NCBI RefSeq assembly: GCF_030272615.1
Contig: NC_081406.1
Coordinates: 478,546,900 to 478,610,899, forward strand
Origin: Cryptomeria japonica
Taxonomy: Eukaryota > Streptophyta > Pinopsida > Cupressales > Cupressaceae
Direction of reading: 5' to 3'
Length of the DNA stretch: 64,000 bases
Positions 47,137 through 58,022 of this stretch are shown piece by piece. Within the stretch, counting starts at the first letter, position 1. Each line of letters begins with the position of its first letter. The position numbers were made by a program, and so were the translations under genes. A model generated the notes under the pieces. It was not told where the DNA came from. It was given only the letters and a program-made list of their open reading frames with translations, and did not search any database.

Positions 47137-49980
47137 GAGGGTATGTTCAGTTACAGTGATGGTCACTTACATCAAATGTCATCTAGAAAGTTGGAGGAGT
47201 TGGAAGAGGTAAACTTGGGGAATAAATCTTCCCCTAAGTTAGTGTATGTCGGGAGAAACTTGTCTCCTCATATTAAGACTAATCTCCTTAATTTGCTAAG
47301 GAAGTACAAACATGTTTTTGCTTGGTCCTATGAGGATTTGAAGGCATATAGCCAAGACTTATTTCAACATGAAATACCTCTGCATCCTGATGCTAAGCCT
47401 TTTAGACAAAAGCAAAAACCCATTAAGCCGCTCCTAGAACCCAAAATGCAATAAGAGTTGATTAAACTGAGAGAAGAGGGGATTATAAAGCCTATAAGGC
47501 ATTCTTCATGGGTATCAAATTTAGTGCCTGTCAGAAAAAAGAATGAGGACATAAGGCTATGTGTGTATTTTAGGAACTTGAGTGTTGCCTCCTTTAAAGA
47601 TAATTACTCATCCCCAAACATGGAAGCCATGTTACAAAGGGTAACTGGTTGTGATTTGCTGTCAATGATTGATGGATTCTCTGGTTATAATCAGGTATTA
47701 GTAAAAGAATCTGAGTAGTTCAAGATTGCTTTTACTACCCCTTGGGGAACCTATGTGTATGTAAGAATGCCATTTGGTTTGAACAATGCTAGTGCAACTT
47801 TTTTAGAGGGCTATGGATGTAGCTTTGAAGGAATTTATTAATATCATAATGGTTGTTTACCAGGATGATCTAACATGTTTCTCAAAGAAGGCAGAAGATC
47901 ATTGTGGCTATTTAGAAAAAATATTTAGTAACGCCTTAAAATTTGGTGTATCTTCAAATCCAAAAAAATGCCACTTTGTTGTAACTGAAGGATAGTTACT
48001 AGGGCACATTGTATCCAAGGAGGGAGTCAGGATTGAGCCTGAAAGAATTGAGGCTATCAACAGAGTGCCTCAACCAAAAAATATTAAAGGAATTCAGTCT
48101 TTTCTAGGTAAAGTGAACTTTGTCAGGAGATTTATTGCAAATTTTGCTGAAATTGTCAAGCCTATTGTGAAGATTTTGAAGAAGGATGCCAAGATTGTTT
48201 GGGATGATGAGGTAGCACTAGCATTTGATAAATCAAACAGGCTATTCAGGAAGCCCCGATGCTTAAGTCCCCTGACTATACTAAGCCCTTTTCACTATTT
48301 TCTTTTGCTTCATATCATACTATAGCATCGGTACTATTACAAAAAGATGGTGAAGGTTATGAACATCCGATTGCCTTCTACAACAAATCATTGCAGGCTG
48401 CTGAATTAAAATATGAAATAATGGAAAAACAGGCATATGCTTTAGTCAAGGTTGTTAAAGTATTTAGGCCTTATATGGTAAATGCCCTAATTGTAGCCTA
48501 TGTACCACATGCAGCTGTGAAAAATATCATGTCCCAGTCCGAAGTAACTAGAAAAAGATGCAGATGGATAAGCAGAATACATGAATTTAATCTTGAGATC
48601 AAAATCACCAAGCTGGTAAGAGGTCTAGGCTTAGCCAGGTTAATGACTGAGACAAACTTTGAGGATATTGATATAAATAATGTTGAGATTGAGGAGGTTA
48701 TGGTTACTAGTATTGAGAGGCACCCATGGTATTCAGATATAGTATACTTCTTGAAGAATGCCTCATGTCTAGAAGGTATGACATAGAACCAGAAGAGAAC
48801 ACTAAAGTTAAAATCATAGAAATATGTTCTTATTCAGGGAGACCTGTATTGGAGGAACAATGATGGGATGCTATTGGTTTGTCTAGATGAATTCCAAGCT
48901 GAGAAGGTTCTGAAAGAGATGCACAATGGGGTATACGGAGGCCACTATTTAGCTAAGACTATTGTTGGTACAATAATTAGAGCACGGTATTATTGGCCAA
49001 CTTTGTTCAAGGATGCTCATAAATATGCTAAAAAATGTGATCCTTGTTGAAGGTTTTCCTCTAAACTAAAGTATGATGGTGCTTTGCCTTTGAATTCCGT
49101 TATAGTTGAAGCCCCTTTTGTTCTATGGGGCATTGATTTTATTGGAGAGATAATAGAAAAATCAAGCAGGGGTCATAGATGGATCTTGGTGGCTAGAGAT
49201 TATTTCACCAAGTGGATTGAAGCAATACCTACCAAACAAGCCACTAGTAAAGTGGTCATCAATTTTTTGATGGATAATATAATAACAAGGTTTGGTGTGC
49301 CTGCAAAAATGGTTATGGACAATGCCATGTGCTTTAGGTCTGAGGAGTTTGTAGAGTTCTGTGCTAATTATGGGATTATTATGTCATACTCTTCACCATA
49401 CCACCCATAGGAAAATGGCCAGGTAGAATCAAGTAATTAAAGTATCCTCAATATTATCAAGAAGATCCTACAGGAAAATAAAAGGTCCTGGGATCAAAAG
49501 CTCAGGTTAGCTTTATGGGTTGACAAGGTGACTATAAAAAGGGCCATTGGTACATCCCCTTTTGAGCTGGTTTATGGAGTGAAAGACAGACTACCTGTGA
49601 ATAATTTGCTTCCAGTTTACAATTTTTTGCAGATTGAAGAATTAGAAATGTCTGAGCCCATGGAAGAAAGAATGATTCAGTTAGTAGAGTTGGAGGAAAT
49701 GAGGGCAGCAACCCATAAAATGAATATGAAACTTAAATTATAGTCAAAGTACCTTTTTGATAAAAGGACTAGTATAAGAAAATTCCAGATTGGTGATATG
49801 GTGTTGCAGTGGAATGCAAGAGATCAAGACAAAGGAAAGCATAAGAAATTTGAATCGCTATGGATAGGCCCTGTGATCATTTTTGATGTCAATGGAAAAG
49901 ATTCCTATTTCCTTCAAAGATTGAATTGTGAGTTATAGGAATCGCTAGTGCATGGATAGTTTCTAAAACAATATTTCTCA
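47137..49980 (+). pseudogene. RT, RNase H and integrase of the gypsy element
   Basis: Coding resumes in phase with 40676. RT: FAWSYEDLKAYSQDLFQHEI (47317 on), the LVPVRKKN palm motif (47520), FGLNNASATF (47773) and VVYQDDLTCF with the YxDD site at 47858-47869. Gypsy-type RNase H: FSLFSFASYHTIASVLLQKD (48290 on) and HPIAFYNKSL. Integrase: an HHCC finger, HNGVYGGHY to CDPC (48922-49049), then WGIDFIGEI, MDNAMCF and ENGQVESSN carrying D, D and E. A C-terminal GDMVLQWN segment lies near 49794. There is no extra RNase H between RNase H and integrase. Stops at about 47453, 47718, 49047, 49408 and 49741 plus frame loss at 47800-48250 inactivate it. Confidence 0.9.
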
Positions 49981-50121
49981 TGAGTTTTTCCATGCACAGT
50001 AGGTTAGGTTTGCTTTTGTTTGTTCTATTTTCTGTTGTTAGGGTTTTGTTGGTCTGCATTCCAGAGTTTTTGCTAGATTCTTTTGTTGGTCTTGCATCCA
50101 ACCATCCCCAGTCAGAGCCGC

Positions 50122-52590
50122 TATTATCACTATTTTTGATAATCTTGAAAATCTTGCCTATTAGCTGTTGGAGTCTGTCAAAATTTGAAAATTTTACCTT
50201 TGTCTGGAAGATTATGCTTCTAAGGGTTTAGGGTTTTTGGGCATTTCAAAACCATTTGAAAAAATAAACCTTTGCATCACTTTTTCTCCAAATCTTCTAT
50301 TTTCCCATTACCTTTTTCGAATTAAGTGGAAAGGTCATTGCATCATCGAATTGGGGGCCACTTTATGTTTTAGGCTTAGGCGGGTTCCTTTATTTTTGAA
50401 ATATTTTGCATATTTTCCTAATTGCTAAGTGTTTCCTTATATCTGTCGGGGTCCCTAAAGGCCGGATGAGTTCCTGTTGATCTAACGGTGGTCACTGAGC
50501 CACTATACGAGGTTGCACAATGATTCTTCATCTCGAATCAATGATAAACCACTAACGTTCTAAGATGGTGGCCGATGGGTTGCAGTTGGCGGTTAAGGAA
50601 CACAGTGTATGGTTAGCGACTAAGTGCTTATGACTCCTAAAGGTTGAGCAAGTTGGAACCGATCTCACAATGGTTGCTAAACCATAATTTAAAGTTGCTT
50701 GATTGTTATTATCCATGGGTCAGAAACCAAATGGTGGGGCTTGCTAGAAGGAAGTGGCCAAGGCGAGTTAAAGATCCGGTAAGATAAGCAAATCGGATAG
50801 AGATCGCATAAGATCCAATGGTGGTCGCTAGGTCGCGATAGGAAACTTCTCGTTAGAATATTAATCGCGATAGGGCGACTAAGTGGAGCCAAAGCCTAAG
50901 GTTGGTTTGACGGTGCTGACATGGCGAGTGAGTTGGTGAACAGGTGGATTTGCTAGCCAAAGCCTAAGGTGACACATGGCGGAGCAGAGGGTATAAAACC
51001 AAGGTCAAGTGGTGGGTCTGGCTCAAGGTGAGGTGGTGGACAAGTGGCTCCCAAGTAAAATTTTGGGACTATCAACAACTGTCGATGTACACCTGTTGTG
51101 AAGTGCCCAAAATTTTATTGCTTGCGACTCAGTGACAGACTGCCAATAGTCCTGGTGGTTAATTTTAATCTGTCATGTGTTGGCGTTTAAAGCAGGCAGT
51201 TAAGTTGTGACTATTCTTTAAAGCTCGAGTAATAATGAAGTGATCAGCGACTAAGGAGAATTACTTAGAAGAAAGCCTTTCTGGTCTATTGGTGCCAAAA
51301 TTTAAATTTTCAAAAGGATTAATGGCAGAAGTATGTGCTTTCCATCCGACATTGTTTTGAAGTGTAAATTTGTAGAGAGATATTCAAGGAGATTTGTAGA
51401 GAAAAGAGGTGTGCGGTTTTGTGATTTTCTTCGACAACAAGAATGGGAAAATAAATATGTGATGAAAGGGATAGGGTGAAGGAAGAATCAACTAATGCTC
51501 CAATATGCAGTAACCCTTGGGCAGCCAGACGCAGTTAGTTCTTGCAACGTTTTTTTGGAAATCACAATTCTAAAGAATCAAAGGCACTTGGCACTTGATC
51601 TACAAATACTGAATAGTCAGTTGGTGTTTCTCTAGCTGGTTAACTGATTTGTTATGCTTCTACTTCGATGGTAAAAAATGTAACCTTTTTAGGGGGTTTA
51701 TGGTTAGGGATTTATACTATTTGTTTTCTAGGGAAGTCCGAAGCTTGTCGCATCCATATCTCTATAAATGGTTACTAGGATTACTTAGAAAAGGGACACA
51801 AATTTTGTAGCTAAACTCTGGCAAAATTAATACAGGCCATTTTATTAGCAATTTTGGAGTCAGATGGGATGTACTTGTAATCTTTTGATGGAGAAATAAA
51901 ATATACAGTCCAAAGAATTGAAACTCAGACTTGCATTGTCTCTATGTCATTGTATTGGTGTTCATTTCATTTAAGTAATCAATGATTGTTTATCTAAATG
52001 ACTTGTTAGGCATTTAATGAAGTTGTTTTAAGTCTTTTTCTCAAGGAGGAAATATAAACATACTTTGAACAAAATCATTGATATCAATATTTTTGTGTGG
52101 ATCTGATAATGAAGTCTAGTGTAGAATAGGAATCTGTATATATTAGGCATACACATAGTTGAGAGACCACTAACTTGTGACTTGTGTATGTGTTTCTTTT
52201 GTCAAGTTGCAGTCTGTTGTAGATGACTCTATTGCCCATATAAGGCATTGGTTTACCTGTTGGTTTTTTGATGCATATTTTGGTCCTTTTCAAAAAGTCA
52301 AATCAACTTTCCATTTTATGTTTAGTTGTACCAATCAGTAAGGAAAGTTTACACGAATGTATACTAGTTTTCTGTAAACCTTTTACTATTTTTGTAAGAA
52401 AATAGTCATAAAAGGGTTCACCTACCCAAGCTTTTATAAGCTTAAAGTGTAGGAGGTTTCCGAAATTGAAACCTTGTCTTGTTGTATTTATTTCAAACTT
52501 TTTGTTGTCCTCTTCCATTGCAGCACAGAGGCAGTAACATTCACTTTTAAAAAAGAGAGGGAACAAAGGTTGTCAAAATGGAGAACAACA
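50122..52590 (+). repeat. 3' LTR of the gypsy element
   Basis: The 2469-bp LTR starts TATTATCAC (TG mutated) and ends GAGAACAACA. Relative to the 5' LTR it has an extra block of about 95 bp at about 52319-52414 and a partial duplication near 50880-50915. No clear polypurine tract precedes it, an oddity. It is followed by TAACC. Confidence 0.95.
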
Positions 52591-52715
52591 TAACCATTGG
52601 TGTCCCAATTGATTTATAGTCACTCATAGAAAATGTCTTTAATACCTTTTTCACATACTTAGATAGTGTGATGAAAATACCACTCTTCATTTGCTGTATT
52701 TGCAAACCTATGAAG
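52591..52715 (-). pseudogene. Copia RT fragment, continuation of minus-strand copy 1
   Basis: The minus-strand reading is IGLQIQQMKSGIFIT, LSKYVKKVLKTF and SIGTPMV, which connects to the RT sequence at 34062 once the gypsy element is taken out. It ends at about 52715, where a plus-strand copia fragment starts. Confidence 0.85.
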
Positions 52716-54178
52716 AATTGGATGAAGACAATGAAAGAAAAGGCAGATCAGATTGAGTAAAAATAAACATGGGAATTAGTCAATAGACTGAAAGACAAGA
52801 ATGTGGTTGGAACTAAATGGGTATTTTGAAACAAGTTGGATGAAGATGGAAAAGTTGTAAGAAACAAGGCAATGTTGGTTTGCAAAGGATATACTCAGAT
52901 TGAGGGCATTGACTTTGAGGAGACTTATGCCTCAGTTACTCAGATGGAGGCAATCCAGATGTTCTTGGTGTTTGCAGCATTCAAGGACTTCAAGGTTTAT
53001 CAGATTTATGTAAAATTAACATTCTTGAATGGAGAATTGAAAGAAGAAGTTTACATAGAACAACTAGAAGGTTTTAGGTTGAGAGATGATCCAAACATTG
53101 TTTGCAAATTAAAAAAGGCTTTGTATGGATTGAGACAAGCCCCTAGAGCCTGGTATGGAATAATAGACAAGTACTTGATTGACCAAGTATTTCAAAAGGG
53201 ATCAACAGACAATAATTTATACTTCAAGATTAATTCAGGTTAAATCCTAATTGTGGTAGTATATGTTGATGATATAATATTTGAAGGAAATCAAGGTATG
53301 TTTAGAAAATTTGCTAGTGAAATGTAGAAAGAATTTGAGATGTCCATGATTGGTGAGTTAAATTTATTTCTTGGTTTGCAAATTAATCAGAATTATAAAG
53401 GAATTTTCATTTCTTAGTCTAAGTACATAAAATAGTTGTTAAAGATGTTTGGGTTGGAGAATTCCAAACCAGTGTGTACACCTATGACCAATGGATGTAA
53501 GTTAACCAAAGATGACAAATCTCCTAAGGCAGATGCAAGTTAGTACATATCAATGCTTGGAGGATTGTTATATTTGACTGGTACCAAACTAGATATCATT
53601 TATGCAATATGTTTGGCAGCCAAATTTTAGCAAGAACCTTAAAAATCACATGTTGTGGAAATGAAGAAAATTTTGAGATATCTTAAAGGCACAAAAGAGT
53701 TTGGTTTGTGGTATCGCAGGAGCTCAGATTTTACCTTGATAGCTTATATAGATGCAAACTAGGCCAGAAGTGTTCATGACCAAAAAATTACAAGTTGAGG
53801 AGCATTCTTTCTTGGCTCCAGGTTGGTTGCTTGGTTGAGTAAGAAGCAAGAATATGTGTCTCTATCTACAACAAAAGTAGAATAAATTGCAGCATCTTCA
53901 TGTTGTACACAAATCTTATGGATGAAGTAGACTTTGAAGAACAATGGTGTAAAGTGTGATGATCCTATCTCAATCATGTGTGATAACACTAGTGCAATAA
54001 ATATTTCAAATAATCTAGTACAACATTCCAGAATAAAGCATATATCCATTCGGTACCACTTCTTGAGGGAAAAATTGTTGGATAATGCAGTCAGACTTGA
54101 GTATGTACCTACAAAAGAGCAGATTGCAGATATATTTACTAAGGCATTATGCAAAGATACTTTTGAGTATCTCCGATA
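52716..54178 (+). pseudogene. Copia RT and RNase H, multiple stops
   Basis: The frame starts within the RT N-terminus (ADQIE, TWELVNRLKDKNVVGTKWVF) and continues with NKAMLVCKGYTQIEGIDFEE, LKKALYGLRQAPRAWY and VVYVDDIIFEG (YVDD near 53262). Next come FLGLQIN, GGLLYLTGT and FGLWYRRSS. RNase H has GAFFLGSRLVAWLSKKQEYV, IMCDNTSAINISNN and LREKLLDNAVRLEYVPTKEQ. In-frame stops include TGA 52827 and TAG at 53325, 53415, 53433, 53541, 53628 and 53928, mostly where the family has Arg or Gln. It is therefore a decayed copy, with RNase H intact from about 53934. Confidence 0.9.
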
Positions 54179-54427
54179 GAAGTTAGAGGTATTACCCCTT
54201 TTTAGTTTGAACTAATATGTATTTAGATGTGCATTGGTCCCGTGAGTAGTCTGCATATTCTTTTTTGGACTGATGCCTAGGTGCTTCCTCTCAGGGGGAG
54301 CAGGAGTGAGTTTCATAAGGGTAGTTCTTCCCACCTTTGTCATTGTTGTCAAAGAAGGAGAGATATTTTGTATGATGATTAATTGATGTTGTTGATGTAT
54401 GTTTCCATCAATGACAAAGGGGGAGAT
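54179..54427 (+). other. Copia 3' tail: hairpin and polypurine tract
   Basis: 54334-54360 reads CCTTTGTCATTGTTGTCAAA followed by GAAGGAG, a hairpin with a purine run. The true polypurine tract ACAAAGGGGGAGAT is at 54413-54427. Confidence 0.7.
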
Positions 54428-55345
54428 TGTTAGCATTATGCCATATATTATCATTGATGTTAAATCTTGTGGTTCAGATTAGGTCTGAATGTGGTATGCT
54501 GAGCAACAATGTATGTATGAGATGGTGTTGAGCATTTGAAGGTTTCCTGAATTCCTTAGATGTTTTGGTTTTTTGAAACGTGTGTTGATTGTGTTATTCA
54601 GTGATATTCTTGGATCTAGATTGGTTTGAAAGTCGAGGTTTTTGGGTTCAGACATTGAAGTTGTACAACAAGAAGTTTATAGTATGCAGATAACATTTTG
54701 GGACTAGTTTTGGCAATGTAAGTAGTGTTTTGGTGTGTTTGATGAGGAACATTGTGTTTTTGGTCCACTTCTCATTCCTTGTCACCACCAGAATGTTTAG
54801 TGGTGACATATTTTGGATCTCTATCTTGGTCGATATTGAACTATGTTTTCTTGGAGATAGTATATAGGAGTATGATCTAGATGAGTTGGGTAGTGGATTT
54901 TTGTGTTGAAGACATGCGGGACTAAAAGAATCCAGTTGAAGTGTTAGAGTTGTGTTGCAAATTGTTATTGGAAGAAGTTCTGGCTGTGCGGACTATGTTT
55001 TAGCAGTGGATTCTCTTTTTCTTTCTTTCTTCTTCGGTAGTGAGCTTTTTTCTGGGCAGTGAGCCCACATTTAGTGAGCCATCCTTTTTAATAATCACAT
55101 TAACCAGTGTCACCTTAATCAGTGATTTCATATTGGGAATTAGCATTCTCCATGGTTTTTCCCTTCTTGGGTTTTCCATGTAAATTCTAGTGTTTCTTGT
55201 GTTTGATTTGTTATATGCATATGCTTTCATGATTTATCTATTTTTATTAATTTTGTTAATTGTTCCAGATATGTGAATGAAAGTTTAAATAAAGTTTTAT
55301 TATCAACCGATTCACCCCCCCTCTTAGTTGCCTAGATATTCAACA
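54428..55345 (+). repeat. 3' LTR of the plus-strand copia element
   Basis: The 918-bp LTR starts TGTTAGCATTATG after the polypurine tract and ends TTCAACA. Near its end is GATTCACCCCCCCTCTTAG. No second LTR is present, so the right border rests on the TGTTA/CAACA termini and the C-rich motif. Confidence 0.7.
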
Positions 55346-55544
55346 CTTTGATCATATGTTTCACTTTTTTACTTGAACTATGCTCTATTTTTATTTATTC
55401 TGTTGACATGTTTCAGTATATATATGTTGAACTATGATTTTATATTTATTTACAATGTTGACTTGTTTTAGTATGACATTTCATGGACTGGATATACATT
55501 TTTTTAGGAGTTTTCTTTATCATGAAGATCAACTTTTAGAAGTT
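55346..55544. other. AT-rich spacer
   Basis: There is no gene. TATGTTGAACTATGATTTTA-like text is partly repeated. Confidence 0.4.
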
Positions 55545-56140
55545 AATGAGTTGAATAGAAAATGAACTTAATGAAATTAATGAGTCATAGCAAATGAACT
55601 TAATGAGGACATAGAAAATTAATTTAATGAGTTGAATAGAAAATAAATTCAAATAATTTTAATGAGTCATGTTAACCCAAATTAATGAATTTAATGTGTC
55701 ACAACAAATGAACTTAATGAAATTAATGAGTCATGTTAAACCAATTTAATAAATTTAATGTGTCATGGCAAATAAACTTAATGAAACATAGCAAATGAAC
55801 TTAATGAGGACATAGAAAATAAATTTAATGAGTTGAATAGCATATGAATTTAATGACCTTAATGAGTCATACATTAACCCAACTTAATGAATTTAATGTG
55901 TCACAACAAATGAATTTAATGAACTTAACATGAGTCATGTTAAACCAATTTAATAAATTTAATGTGTCACAATAAATTAATTTAATAAACTTAATGAGTC
56001 ATAAAAAAATTGGACTTAATGAGTCATAGCAAAAGAATTTAATGAGTCATAGAAAATGAATTTAATGAGTCATAGAAAATGAACTTAATGTGTTGAATAG
56101 AAAATGAATTTAATGAATTGAATAGAAAATTAATTTAATG
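55545..56140 (+). repeat. Degenerate satellite of TTAATGA-type units
   Basis: More than 25 occurrences of AACTTAATGAG / AATTTAATGA are mixed with AGTCATAGAAAATGA. Higher-order blocks of about 90-130 bp recur, for example the stretch with AGTCATGTTAAACCAATTTA. No coding is present. Confidence 0.85.
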
Positions 56141-57080
56141 ATACACATATTGGAAGAATGAATCATTCTTTATTATTATTATCATACACATGAGGCAAAA
56201 CTAGGAGATATAGTAGCCATCATGACCAAAAGCCTATCAACTCAGATAAAGAGTTAAAAATCTTTATCCAGTTGCATTTTATATATACAAGAATGGATGC
56301 AAACAAATGAAAATATATATATACAATTAGTAGAGATAATAGGGAACCTGCAAAAAATAATGAATGTAAGTAAATTATCATAACTCCAGATCATGCAATA
56401 AAATTATAATTTAAATAAATTTAGATAATTGAATCTTACCATCTTACCTAGCGAAATGATGTATTAATATTTTCACTAATTGAATGCACTGATTGTAGTA
56501 GTCATTGATGTCATCTAGTTGTGGGAGACCTAAAACAAAAATGATTAGATTAGCTTTTATATTTGGGAGATGACTTAAAATGCAACATAAATTATGTATC
56601 ATGACTTAAGGGGAGATTGATTAAGAGTATGAAATTATAAAAAAATCAATTTTAACTATATATTAACTAGTAATTCAATATAAGAACTAAATAATTGTAT
56701 TTATTCATTGCATTGTACCATCTTCATCCTCTGTCTTTTGCAAACTATCTATGATTGTCTCATGTTCTTCCATAAAGTGTCCATAAATTTTTATTAGTAG
56801 GCTTCCCTCGATATCTATCTATTTTTATATTAGTTGCCACTACCAAATTTGAGTAGTGTATAATCTGTATGTGTAATTTATAATCTTAAAATGTGGGGAA
56901 ACCATTCTTTTTAATTATATATTTGTGTAGCCAGGTGCCAACAACCACCACAAATATTGTTGGACACTCATAAGTGTCATCATCTATACAAGAACTAATT
57001 AACTTGTTCTTATGCCTAGCATATCTGTTTCCCCATTTTGGTTTCCTTGAGTCAAAATATGGACCCCCCCCATTTGTTTC
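56141..57080. other. AT-rich intergenic stretch
   Basis: No gene or repeat is supported. A small palindrome, GAATGAATCATTC, lies at 56156-56168. Confidence 0.35.
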
Positions 57081-57089
57081 TTCTTTTTG

Positions 57090-57270
57090 GTGTCGACCTT
57101 GGAACTCTGGAGTCCGGAGGTTCCTTGTTTTTTTGACCTCAGAACTTTGGAGTCCCATAGTCCTAAGGTCTTGGGTCTTTTTGACCTCGAAACTCCAGAG
57201 TCTCGGAGTCCTGAGGTGGTTTTGATTTCCTCTCTATCGATCTCGGAACCCCGGAGTCCCGAGGTCATGT
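57090..57270 (+). repeat. Palindrome-bearing GC-rich repeats, upstream group
   Basis: Four copies of a motif such as CTCGGAACCCCGGAGTCCCG (ending AGG) lie at about 57096, 57137, 57180 and 57240. Each can pair with itself (CTCGG with CCGAG). ORFs on both strands only reflect the repeat. Confidence 0.7.
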
Positions 57271-57303
57271 TTATGGCTTTCGTATGGAAGGGTTTTGGGA
57301 GGC

Positions 57304-57312
57304 TATATATAA
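57304..57312 (+). promoter_or_regulatory. TATA box upstream of the 58-kb frame
   Basis: GGCTATATATAAGAGG is a strong TATA context 720 bp upstream of the ATG at 58023. It could be an LTR promoter or a gene promoter. The leader would include the 48-bp repeats unless they are spliced out; a TTTTGCCTACAG acceptor-like site ends at 57955. Confidence 0.5.
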
Positions 57313-57532
57313 GAGGTGATGAACTTTTTGAGTTCATTTGTGCATTCAGAACTTCTCCTCTGTAACCCCAAGTCGCGAACCCCCGGACTCCCGAGCTCTC
57401 TCTCTTGGCATCCATTCGATTTTCGATTCACCAGGTTGGTGAATTAATTTTCTCTCGTGTTTTTTTTATAGATTAGATGTATTTTCATGTTTTTGTTTCT
57501 TTTGTGTTTGTTGTTTTTGGGAATGCCCTAGC

Positions 57533-57868
57533 CTTCCACCCCGGAACCTTGGATTCCCGGAGTTCTGGGTTTCATTTTCCATTCCACCTCGGAACCCCAG
57601 ATCCCCGAAGTTTCGGGTTTCTTTTTCCATTCCACCCCGGAACCCTGGATCTTCGAAGTTCTGGGTTTTTCTTAGCCTTCCAACCGGAACCCTGGATCCC
57701 AAGAGTTCCAAGTTTCATTTTCCAATCCACCCCGGAACCCTGGATCCCTAGAGTTCTGGGTTTCATTTTCCATTCGACCCCAGAACCCCAGATCTCCAGA
57801 GTTTCGGTTTTCACCTAGCCTTCCACCCCAGAACTCCAGATCCCCAGAGTTTTGAGCCTTTTTCCTTT
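57533..57868 (+). repeat. 48-bp tandem repeat, seven units
   Basis: Units start near 57533, 57581, 57628, 57677, 57722, 57770 and 57820, each with CCACCCCGGAACCCTGGATC and then a GAGTTCTGGGTTTC-like half. The core resembles the upstream palindromic motif. Because 48 is a multiple of three, long ORFs appear on both strands; these are by-products. Confidence 0.85.
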
Positions 57869-58022
57869 GTTTTTACCTTGGGACCCTGAAGTCCCGAAGT
57901 GGATCAAGTTTTATGTTTAAGTATTGAGGACTAAAATTTGTGTTTTGCCTACAGGTTACAATGGTTAGATGGACTCATCCGCCAACAAGAGAGGTAAAGA
58001 AATTGAAAGACTTCCAGCCACC

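Larger units (their letters stand above)
34063..52590 (+). mobile_element. Complete but decayed Ty3/gypsy Tat-like element
   Basis: LTRs at 34063-36400 and 50122-52590 flank Gag, protease, a second RNase H, RT, RNase H and integrase. The target duplication TAACC is perfect (34058-34062 and 52591-52595). The target is the RT gene of the minus-strand copia, which reads through when the element is removed in thought. The full length is 18.5 kb, including a 6.46-kb nested copia element at 40677-47136. Every frame has stops, so the copy is inactive. Confidence 0.95.
52716..55345 (+). mobile_element. 5'-truncated plus-strand copia element with 3' LTR
   Basis: It contains the RT and RNase H of copia (52716-54178), a 3' tail with polypurine tract and an LTR (54428-55345). 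The left end is an inverted junction with the minus-strand copia RT. Gag, protease and integrase are missing. Confidence 0.85.

Noticed and set aside
57477-57818. Long ORFs on both strands across the GC repeats
   Set aside because: A 48-bp repeat without stops opens several frames at once.
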